DNA of 64,000 nt, from positions 16,368,001 to 16,432,000 of the forward strand of contig NC_003284.9 in the NCBI RefSeq assembly GCF_000002985.6. Reading direction: 5' to 3'. This DNA comes from Caenorhabditis elegans. Taxonomy: Eukaryota > Nematoda > Chromadorea > Rhabditida > Rhabditidae. The notes under the pieces are model-generated. The model worked only from the letters and a program-made list of their open reading frames with translations, had not been told where the DNA came from and ran no database searches. A program made the position numbers and the translations under genes. Shown here one piece after another: positions 16,801-26,491 of the stretch (within the stretch, counting starts at the first letter, position 1; every line of letters begins with the position of its first letter).

Positions 16801-19800
16801 GTTGACCTGGCTGTCCGTATCCGGCTTCTCCCTTATTTCCTGGGAGTCCTGGAAGTCCGTCCTGTCCTGGCTTTCCTGAAAGTCCTGGAAGACCGGCGTC
16901 TCCCTTCTCTCCTGGGTATCCTGGCGCTCCTGGTGGTCCGACTGGCCCTGATGGTCCTGGGAGTCCATCAACTCCTGGTTGTCCTGGGAATCCGTTTTCT
17001 CCCTTCAATCCTGGATAACCTGGTGGTCCTGGTCTAAGGGTTAGCTGAGTTGGTTCTCCCTTTTGTCCTGGGAGTCCTGGGAAACCGTCTTGTCCTGGTG
17101 GTCCTGGAGATCCTGGGCGACCTGCTGGTCCCGGAAGACCATCATCTCCAGCGTCTCCGACTGGTCCTGGCATACCTGGGAGACCGCGGTCTCCTTGTGG
17201 TCCTGGCTGACCAGAATATCCTGGCAATCCCTTTTCTCCCTTGGTTCCTGGAGCACAAGCCGAGCAGGTACCTCCTCTGTCTCCCTTTGTTCCTGGGGCT
17301 CCCGGAAGACCGTTAACTCCGTCACGTCCGTCATATCCGTTTGGTCCTGGTGCTCCGCGTTGTCCTGGTGCTCCTGGAAGTCCATTAAGAGAATCTCCTG
17401 GTGGTCCACGAACTCCTGGCAATCCATTTTCTCCCTTGCGGCCTGGGGCTCCATCGAGTCCTGGCTTTCCGTCCTTTCCTGGAAGTCCTGGGATGCTTTG
17501 TCCTGGGGTTCCACGATATCTAAAATTAGAATAATACAGATAGGCAATCTTTTGAAAACAACTAACCCTGGTTCGCCCTTTGGTCCTGGAAGTCCTGGAA
17601 TTCCAGATGGTCCAGAGACTCCTGGCGCTCCTGGAATACCGCCATCTCCCTTATCTCCCTTTGGTCCTGGGAGTCCTTCATTTCCTGGGTAACCTGGAAG
17701 ACCTGGCCCTCCTGTGTTTCCGATTGGTCCAGCTGGCCCTGGGGCTCCTGGGTAGCCATCAGTTCCCGGTGGTCCTGGGTTTCCTGGTCGTCCTGGCAAT
17801 CCTGGTGGTCCTGGAGCTCCGTCATTGAAAGTACCACCCTGAAAATTGAACAATTTAATGTTTAATGTTTTCAAAACAAAATCCTACTCCTGGTGGTCCT
17901 GGTGGTCCGGAGTTACCCTTTGGCCCATCTCTTCCTGGGTATCCAGCTTCTCCCTTTTGGCCTGGAAGTCCTGGGATTCCGCCAAGTCCGTCAAGACCAC
18001 GATCTCCCTTGAATCCTGGTGGTCCAGCGTTTCCTGGGCGACCTTCCTTTCCCTAAAATCAAAATCTTTAATAAAATATAGCAGGATTCGATGCTTACTC
18101 TTGGTCCAGCTGGTCCAGACAATCCCTTTTCTCCCTTCATTCCTGGGAGTCCTGGCTGTCCTGAGAGTCCTCCATTTCCTGGGTAACCGCGTTGACCTCC
18201 CTCTCCTGGCTCTCCCTGCAACACAAAACATATTAGAAACATAGAGGGGAAATTAGATGTATAGCAAAACACACACGGAAAACCAGCTATGCAGTTATTG
18301 ATTCGTACTAACAGTAAACGTGTAAGTTTAAAATTTTGTTCTCTTTTCCGTTTCAAAAAATGAAAAGAGAATAAGGCAGAGCTAGAAGTAGTAGAAGTTT
18401 CCAATGCCAAATAATACAGCTATTCTAGTCTATATGAACTCTGGGAAGATCATGCAAAAGAAGCTTGAAAGGCAAGAAAGTAGAAGTAATTTGAAAAAAA
18501 GGCTTCTTTTAGAAACTGAGGCGAAAACTGTTAGAGTTAGCGTAAATAAGGCGGGTGTAAAAAATTGTAAATGGTTGGAATCGTTCAGTTAGCCTGCTCT
18601 AAGTATTCTTGCCTTCTCTCCCTTCTCTCCTAGGTCTCCCTTAGGACCGATAATGGTTCCCTTGGACATGGTGGAGGCGATTGGGCCTGGCGGACCGGCC
18701 GGTCCCATCGCACCAATGTCTCCCTAAAAAAAGAAAGAATTAATAAACAGTACCTTGTCTCCCTTTTCTCCAGGGTTTCCGCGAGGTCCGACAATTGAGC
18801 CGGATCCGGTGAACTCACGTGGTCCCGGTGGACCTGGTGGTCCGACAGAACCTAGATCTCCCTAGAATTTAGAAAATACAATAATTAAAATGATTGGAGT
18901 TCAGAATGAAAAAGCATTTCTGAAAGGGAGAAACAAAATTTCTAGAAATATCCCAAAACCCAAATAGCCCCAATTTCTCACAGGATCTCCTTTTGGTCCA
19001 ATGCTTCCGATTCCTGGGTTTCCTGGGGATCCAGCCTCTCCAGGTGGTCCACGTGGTCCCTGGAATAATTAAAGAGTTAGTTTCTCGAAAACCAAAGAAC
19101 AAGGTCCTACAGCATTTCCAGTATCTCCTCGGTCTCCCTTTTCTCCTGGGTATCCATCACGACCGGATGGTCCTGGAAGTCCGGGCATTCCTGGCATACC
19201 GCCATCTCCCTTCTCTCCTGGAGCACCAGCATATCCGATAGCTGGCTCTCCCTTCAAACCGTCCATTCCTGGTGGTCCGGGGAATCCTAAAAGAAATATT
19301 AAACTGGTTGTTGATCACTTCAAATTCAATATTTTCAGCAATTTATCTTGTGGTTTTTTTGCCAGCGAAACACTCATAAAACTGGGTTGGAAGCGACAGA
19401 AGTGAAAGGAACAACTGTTGGTGTAAACTGAGATGCCAGAAAAATATGTGTGTATGTGCGATGCTGCTTTTTTTAACTAGCAAAGTTTTTGCTCTAGTGT
19501 CGAGCTGTTTGCTGATTGACCGCAATGCGAAATCAGATTCCAATGAAGTTTTTTTTGTGACAGCTGGCATTAGTACTAATATACTTCTAACTGGTTAGAC
19601 TTTAGCTAAAATCAACTTGTTGCAACAAGATTAAAGACAAAAGTATTATGGAATATTTAATTACAGACTAGACTTCCCTATCACAACAAAGTTTTGAAAC
19701 TATTATTTTTAAAAAAGTTGTGATATTTTTGAAAACTTAAGAAAACTTGAGTGTCAGATCGTTAGATAATTGTTTAAAAATCCTCACCTGGCATTCCTGG

Positions 19801-21327
19801 TGGTCCTGGCCGTCCTGGGATTCCTGGAGCTCCGTCAGTTCCGTTGCAACCATCCCATCCTGGGGCTCCTGGTGGTCCTGGCTCTCCTGGTCGTCCGTTT
19901 CCACCGTCATTTCCTGGGAATCCAGGTACTCCAACGGCTCCACGATCTCCCTTGATTCCAACTGGTCCAGGGGGTCCTGCAACAACGATGACTCAGGTTA
20001 GTCAATTTTACAACATCAGCTCCTCAGGCTGTAGGGGGGGGAGCCCACTCAATTATTCTATCTTATACTGCTCCCCGCCGCGGAAGATATTGAATGAAAA
20101 GAAGAAGATAGCGGGAAGCGAGGTGACCTGGCTCCCTCCGCTTCAAAGATGATTAAAGATTTGATTGAGTGATTGAAATTTGCAAGCAAAGGGGAGCGAG
20201 ATGACAAGATGATTGAAGAGCTTCACCTTTTTATCTTTATCGGAAATACAAACAACTACACTTTTCTGTACTTTTATTCCGGACACTTGCTTACATACCT
20301 TGAGCTCCTTTCAGTCCTTTTGGTCCAGCGAGTCCTTCTGGTCCTGGGAATCCACGGATTCCTTGGGTTCCAGGTGGACCTTGTGGTCCTGGTGCTCCCT
20401 GAAATTTCGACTCTTCAATAAAAGATTCCACGTCTAAAATCATTAATAGGGTCAACTAATCAGTATAAATCTTAAGGTGTTGATTTCAACAATTGCTTTG
20501 TGTGACCCCCGTTGACCCTTTCCTCCCACGTCTGACAGGGTGCCACGCTGGATGGGAGGATAGTGACAGCTGCGGAGCGCGTCTTTTGCTCGGAGAGCTC
20601 TCGAAATGTTACAATCAGTAAGAGGTGCTCAATCAATGAGCTTGTTGTGAAGATATTGGGGAGAGAGTTAACTATTCTTAAAAGTAATAAGGAGTTCGAA
20701 AAATGCACTTCTAAACAAAAAGTTACAGATTTAGAGATTTTCTTTAAAAAAAAACACGAAAATTAAACGTACCATAGATCCTTTTTCTCCGACGCAGAAA
20801 CATCCTCGGTTAGAGCAATCTCTGCATGTAGCTTGCTGAAAATTATAGAAAAATATATGAATTTCAAAAAAATAAATTTTAAAAAATTTAGTTTTCAAAC
20901 GTTCACTTTTTAGGCTTAACGTTTCAAATCTACTGAAAAAAATTCTAATTATAATTTGTCATACTCAAAAAAAATCAGTTTACATATTTCATTACATATT
21001 TCAACAAGTAAAAAAGTAAAAAAAAAGCTTACCGATTGAACATAGCTCACAGCTAGTAAGGCCAATATGGCCAGTCGCAACACGGGCCTGCAAAGTTAAA
21101 AATAAATAAAAAATTTAAAAAAGTTAAAATTGAATAGTACTGTTTTTTCAAAAATCAAAATTTCTGGATGGTTTAGGACTCAATGGCTAGATTCTGAAAA
21201 ACGTAGTTAAAATTTCAAAAGTTGGAATATGTTCAAGAAGATTTGTTCAAAAATACAGAACAAATCAAATATGGTAAGTTGAACCAAAAAAGAGAAAGTC
21301 TTACCCGAGAGCCGCTCGTTGCTTCAT
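13022..21327 (-). CDS. let-2: Collagen alpha-2(IV) chain LET-2
   Basis: A basement-membrane type IV collagen chain that assembles with the EMB-9 alpha-1(IV) chain and is needed for embryonic elongation. Exons in transcription order: 21305-21327, 21033-21087, 20773-20835, 20299-20398, 19788-19976, 19111-19286, 18982-19059, then 18754-18861 or 18613-18723, then 18099-18215, 17888-18052, 17567-17838, 16658-17519, 15933-16605, 14841-15655, 14564-14795, 13719-14510, 13173-13636 and 13022-13114. The total is 1758 or 1759 residues. The order is signal peptide ([13 protein letters not shown]), Cys-rich 7S part ([11 protein letters not shown]), interrupted Gly-X-Y helix and NC1 domain ending CQVCVK near the C-terminus. 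Splice phases all agree. A splice acceptor ends just upstream of the ATG (exon edge 21346), which implies an untranslated first exon or a trans-splice. Confidence 0.97.
18530..18592 (-). promoter_or_regulatory. let-2: CTAAC elements in let-2 intron 10
   Basis: On the coding strand, CTAAC occurs at 18588-18592, 18536-18540 and 18530-18534, the last two separated by one base. CUAAC repeats in this intron are the reported target of the STAR-family splicing factor ASD-2, which favours the downstream exon. Confidence 0.7.
18611..18612 (-). promoter_or_regulatory. let-2: Noncanonical GC 5' splice site
   Basis: The exon ends AAG and the intron begins GCAAGA. No GT is available at the frame-preserving position. 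GC-AG introns are rare in C. elegans, and this one has been linked in the literature to developmental control of the exon choice. Confidence 0.85.
18613..18723 (-). other. let-2: let-2 alternative exon (downstream, larval/adult form)
   Basis: A 111-nt exon in phase 0. It encodes Gly-X-Y sequence interrupted by [10 protein letters not shown]. Its donor is GC rather than GT. It lies only 30 nt from the upstream alternative exon. From published work this is exon 10, preferred from larval stages on. Confidence 0.85.
18754..18861 (-). other. let-2: let-2 alternative exon (upstream, embryonic form)
   Basis: A 108-nt exon in phase 0. It encodes Gly-X-Y sequence interrupted by [10 protein letters not shown]. 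It has a GTACTG donor and a CTAG acceptor. From published work on let-2, the upstream member of the pair (called exon 9) is used in embryos. It shares frame and layout with the next exon, and one would replace the other. Confidence 0.85.
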
Positions 21328-21700
21328 GGTGGTAGGCAGCCGCTGGCTGTGAGAGCACCAGTTAGAAGAAAGGATTCAACTCTTAGTTAAGGAGGCGGGG
21401 CGTCCAAAACGATCGAAAGAAAGAGAGAGAGAGAAGGAGGGACCGCTGCTCCGTCCGTCGTCTTCCGAGGCACAGACGGCAGCAGTGCACGCTGTAATAT
21501 GCGAAAGATCAAGCCGAATGCTTCGGAAGCGAAGAGGTTCGAGATGCCCGGCGTCGGATAGACAACCAACGCAAGGAATCTAGCGGAATCAATCGAGCTA
21601 AAAAAAAAGCGACACGGATTGTTACGGGAGGGACCGACCGCAACATGTGCATATGGTCAGTAGATTGATCGGGTGAAAAAGTTCAATAAGATAGATGAAA
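21328..21700 (-). promoter_or_regulatory. let-2: let-2 5' untranslated region and proximal promoter (approximate)
   Basis: A CTCTCACAG acceptor sits 19 bases before the start codon (exon edge 21346). Beyond it lies a GC-richer stretch with a GA-repeat (about 21418-21435) and mixed-composition sequence to about 21660. This is where an untranslated exon and promoter would be expected. No TATA box is evident, and exact ends cannot be read. Confidence 0.4.
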
Positions 21701-24289
21701 AATTGAAAAGGTACCGATAAATTATGACTTAGACCAAGTGTTTTTTGCAATTAGTTTATCATAAGCTAAAATTTAAAAAATTGTAATAACTTTCTGCAAA
21801 ACTTTTCTTATTCTTTCCATGTTTATAATTGTATATGTTTACTTAATTCTGAAAGGTCAAAAGTTCAGAAGCATTACTAAACATGACTACATAGATTTCA
21901 AAAACAAAAAACACTAAATAGACTTTAATAAAGCCTAGGAATGTCAACCTTCATCTTTTCAAAAATAAAGCTATTCAGCCAGACCAAACTGTTCAAACTG
22001 AGAAATCTTCAGTGTATATGGAAATGTCCAAAATTCGGTACTCTAAATCCTTTCCAAATGCTCAATCTCTTCAATCACTCTATGTTGCTATTCACCGATC
22101 TAAATTCATCTTCTCCCCTTTCCTCTTATCAATCTGTTGACCCTCCCTTCCAAGAAAACTTTGATAAAGTGCACATAGCTGTCAGCAATTGATTGACGAT
22201 AACCGATGAGCATCTGAATCAGTTTGGGATTAAGAAGTCCAAATGTAATGGGTTGAAAGTACATCTGGAAACGATTTGTGGAACAAGCAAAGACTGCAAG
22301 TTTGAAGAAAATAATGCACAAAGCACCGCATTTTTTCTAGGTAATGGTTAATTTTTGACATCAATTTCCAGCAATTTGACATGAAAATTTTGAAACCAAT
22401 GCTTTAGTCATTAGTAACAATTTTTAGTGAGCATTCTAAAACTAATAGCTTGATTCTAGTACAAGTAAGCTACACGAACCTATGCAAGACACCTCATCAA
22501 AAAAGGTACATAATTTTTCTTGGTTTTGGGACATAATTTCTACTAGTTGAAAAATCAGATTTAAAAATAGTCTGTCCTTTGCAAAACTATAGTTTTCAAA
22601 GTGCTATCCTTGCCAGAAAAAATTCCTCCCTATCCTTCCTTATCACAGCTTTCCCCTTGACCACGGCAAGCCGGCACTAAGTGCCTCCTGACGCTTCGGC
22701 AACATTGTGAGTATAAAAACGACACGTCGAGGGGTCAAGTTTTTCTTCATGAAACGCACTTCAACAGCTGCTCGAAATGATGAAAATGACACCGACTAGT
22801 ACTTTAAGCCGGCTGTGGTTCTAGCTCTTTTTTGCTGCAATTCGAGGGATGCCTGGCACTGTGAGCACATGTAGACCATCTGGACAAGGTCGTACATCTA
22901 AATTTTTGAAATTTAGTAAACCGGAAAAAAAACGAGATGTGTACAATTTTATTATTGTTTCAAAAGAGAAGTTCTGAAAGGAAATGCACAATAATCAACA
23001 TATCAGTTTGGAAAAACCGTACAGATATTTTTCTTACAGACTCTTTCGATGTTTGGTGTCCGCCACAATGTGATGGAGGAAAGAATAAGACTAAACGCTT
23101 ATTTTTGCTGTTTCATAAACATTCTTCATCCACTCTGATCAGAATTTGTATACACTTATGTGTGAGACGGGGGGAAGAAAAAGAAGATGAATCGCACATA
23201 TGTGGCATTATAAAAAGTTTTGAAGAAGAAGAAGAATCCGAAGATGATGAAGATGAGCCAATTTGTTTACAGGCATCTGAAAAGTGTAAACAAAGTTTCT
23301 ACACTCGATTGTCCTTTCGTGTTGCACAAAGTGCACAACTTGAGGAGCAGTTCAAGCAGTTGTTCGTCACCGAGCCTTAGGGATCGATCATCTTAGGATT
23401 ACTGAGAGCAAAACATAGAGAGTAGGGTACTTGTTGGTTAATGCTTTCTGAAACGTTTTTGCGATGGTTTGGGAAATCTGGAATTGAGATCTCAGCAGGT
23501 TTTCTGAAGACAACAGGATGTTATAGAATCAAATGCAAATATTAAAAAAAAACCGTATTTTCTCAATTTTTCAATTGCCCAGAAGTGCTAAAAGTATATA
23601 CGGTGGTTATTTAAAAAAAAAAATTTTAATTTTACTATATGACATTTTAATATATGGTTGTTTTATTATTTTGTGGAAAGATCCATACGGTTTTTTGTTT
23701 GAAAATTTTAAAGACTAAGTTTTAATCTAAAATTTGGGATTTTTATTCTAAATAATAGTTTATCAAACTTTTATTAAACTTAGCTTAATGTTCGTTTTTT
23801 ATAAATGATTTACAGGTTTTTGACAGCGTTCTTGGTGAATAAATTGCCAATTTTGTTAATCGGTAATTTTTGGCAAAAATATATACAGTGGTCAAAATTG
23901 AGTTCAACCTATCTTGTAATACAAACAAATTCCAATTAAAATTACTTACTTAGGATACTTCATTCTGCAAAACTTTGAACAATTTACAATTTTTTTTCCA
24001 AACGTTTTGAAAACTTCTTGACTTGCACTTTGTTGGCAACATTTTTAGAGCCACAGTATTTCTAAATATTTATTAAAAAAAACAACAACACAAGTTTGTT
24101 GTTTATAAATCAATTTGACAAATTCCACCGTTCATATCTGTTTCTACATTCATCAGATCACACAATCATTCTTCATGCCACCAATCGGCAACATTTGTGC
24201 CTTCATCTGATGCCCTCTACAGCCTGCCATCTCTCAATCAGTGACATCCACCACTATTCTATAGGTATATAGATTGACGGTGTGCCCCG

Positions 24290-24660
24290 TAACTATTGAG
24301 CAAAGGAGGAAAAGCAGCACAGTGGGCAGCTGTTCGTCGCAATGACTCATCTTGTGCTTCTTCTCGGCGAGATAGGCCGGCCGAGCGCAAGAGGCCCCCA
24401 GCCACCCCACCAAACATTGTAACATTTTGCTCGCCTCTCTTGCCTCTTTCTCGACCGACCGAAACTTTTCTGGAGGTTGTATATCTGACGATTTGCACAC
24501 GGCTGGCTCTCGGGCAACGGCGAGAAGTTTTGTCTTGAGATTTGAAATTCCATTGGAGGGGGATCTTCCAGGAGATGAATTGAACTCTTGATTTTGATGT
24601 GAAGCACCGGGAACAACGGCACATAAAGTTTCGGAGGAACATCGGAAAGAGGACCAAAAA
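24290..24660. promoter_or_regulatory. GC-richer noncoding block upstream of let-2
   Basis: Composition is markedly less AT-rich than its surroundings. It contains an AP-1-like TGACTCA (about 24344), GGCCGGCC (about 24377-24384) and several overlapping open frames without coding character. It could be a distal enhancer, a promoter of an unseen transcript or an old exon. Confidence 0.25.
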
Positions 24661-25079
24661 TCACAAACGGATCAACATTAAATCAAAGTGATTTTAATGT
24701 TTTTTTTGTGAATGTCTACTTTTAGAATTGAGAATGGAAAATTCAGAGAATCATTCAAATGATCTTTTTTATTATTGGAAGTAGAATTTCATCCAATTTT
24801 ATTTTAGAACTTTACAAACTACAAACAGCAAAATTTTTAATGAAAAGCTATCCCTGTAAATATATCTAGCTTACCAACTGAAATGATCTCAGTCCTGTAA
24901 ATAAAATTGTTGTTATTGAAAATTTACTTGAAAACTGTATTTTCACGCTTGAGCCACGGAGCACATAAATCTTTCAGTCAACAAATGTTATAGCAAAAAC
25001 TAGAAACGTCAACTCGAAGCACTGCTTTCTGAATGAAACCTCCGAGTCATTAGAGTTAATTGCTGAAAACTTCCTTTTT

Positions 25080-25440
25080 TTTTGAAACACAAATTTTGGC
25101 TAAAATATCAAAATTGTGGCCACTTTTCCGTGTCGCAGTGGTCCGAAGTTGACTTTTTTGGAATTATCATCTTTTATTGCATATTGCGGTCATTTATCTC
25201 ACATAATTTCGTTGATGATTAAGATACATTTAAACCCGATAGGTAACCAAAAATGATTAAAAAATTGGTTACCAGTCGGCTTTAAATGTACCTTATACAA
25301 CGAAATTGAATAATGATAAACTACTTAATATGCAATAAAGAATGATAATTCCAAAGAAGTCAACTTTGAACAGATGCAGGACGGAAAAGTGGCCAAATTC
25401 GATATATTTGCTATAATCAGGCGAATTTTTTTTTTGAAAT
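25080..25440. repeat. Large imperfect palindrome (hairpin transposon remnant)
   Basis: Two arms of about 160 bases are inverted copies. GTGGCCACTTTTCCGT and GAAGTTGAC on the left match ACGGAAAAGTGGCCA and GTCAACTT on the right, with GGTAACC/GGTTACC near the centre at about 25250. It has no coding sequence. It fits a foldback or MITE-type nonautonomous transposon. Confidence 0.75.
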
Positions 25441-26491
25441 GTTGAACCGCTATAAAAAATTTTGAAACATTTTTTGAAAAGTTTTATTTAAAAATTTGTT
25501 TATTCAAGCCTATTTTCGGTCTATATGCTCAAAATCGTTCGAACCGTTAGTCCTCCTTTGAACGCTGCTCTATGGAACTCGTGAACTTTCAAATGTATTT
25601 TATTTTTCATGATAGAAATCCGAACGAAACCTTTGTTTTTATGTGCATTTTTTTTCTTACACTCAACCAAATGTTCAAGGAGCTCGGATGCAGCACAAGG
25701 CACAATAAAGGGGCCAAAAATCACAACAAAAAGGAAACAATCAATTTAAAAATAAAATCCGGGGAGTTTTACGGCTAGTGTCTTCTAAGAAAAATGAACT
25801 AATGAAAAAGTATGATGGAAAAGGGCGGGGAACGCTTAATTGAAAAACGTCTGGGATAAGTATTGTTGTGCTCTGAGAAACGTCGTGGTCCCATCAATCG
25901 TCATCATCAATACAAATACAACGCCCACCATTCAGCTGAAAGTGTTATTTATTTTATGTCCATGGGGTATCAGTGATTTTCTCTAGCCACTAGCTATAAT
26001 GCGTTGGTAATGTTGAGTTCAGACAAGTTGATGAAGTTTATTATTTTTCGTTGATAGAAAACAACCAAAATTTAAGCTATTAAATTCTACCTGTACATTT
26101 AATTTTTTCCACCCATTAAAAGAAAAACTCAGCATAACCTCCCCTCCCAACCACCCTCCTTGTAGTTAATTAATATTTTTCTTGGTTTTCTTATCATTTT
26201 AATCAAACCCATCTCCACTACCTACTATCTTCCATAATTCCATTATTCGAAAACAACTTTCTTTCTTCATTTTTCTTTCAAATTTGTTTCATTCTGCAAA
26301 AAAAGTAGGTCCGGGTGGTAACCAAATTTTGAATCGATTTGTCATCACTACACATTTCTATTCATTACAGTTGTGACACTAGTATTATTATATTTTTTCA
26401 ATGTTCAGCTTTATTTTGTTGCGCCCTTTTTCGTTACTTTTATAATTTTTTAAAATTGGGAATATTTACTTTTTTTCAGATTTGGGTAAGA

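Larger units (their letters stand above)
21701..26479. other. Intergenic between divergent let-2 and copper-transporter genes
   Basis: AT-rich and without a supported gene. Notable patches are a TATAAAA-containing region near 22715, an acidic 147-codon open frame at 22937-23380 (not accepted as a gene), a GC-richer block at 24290-24660 and a large palindromic repeat at 25080-25440. The sequence just before 26480 is T-rich, ending TTTTTTTCAG. Confidence 0.55.

Noticed and set aside
13686..19985. Many long open frames on both strands across the let-2 region (for example 13686-14369 minus, 13878-14318 plus, 15264-15659 plus)
   Set aside because: They are shadows of the Gly-X-Y repeat read in other frames. 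They show periodic Q-D, S-W or L-V patterns and no independent signals.
22937..23380. 147-codon open frame with an acidic EEEEESEDDEDE run
   Set aside because: It has no recognisable domain and no clear splice or start context. The acidic run comes from a simple GAAGAA/GATGAT repeat, so I treat it as a chance frame unless transcripts are found.
24234..24664. Overlapping open frames on both strands
   Set aside because: They are caused by lower AT content in this block. No motif, no consistent frame and no splice-site support.
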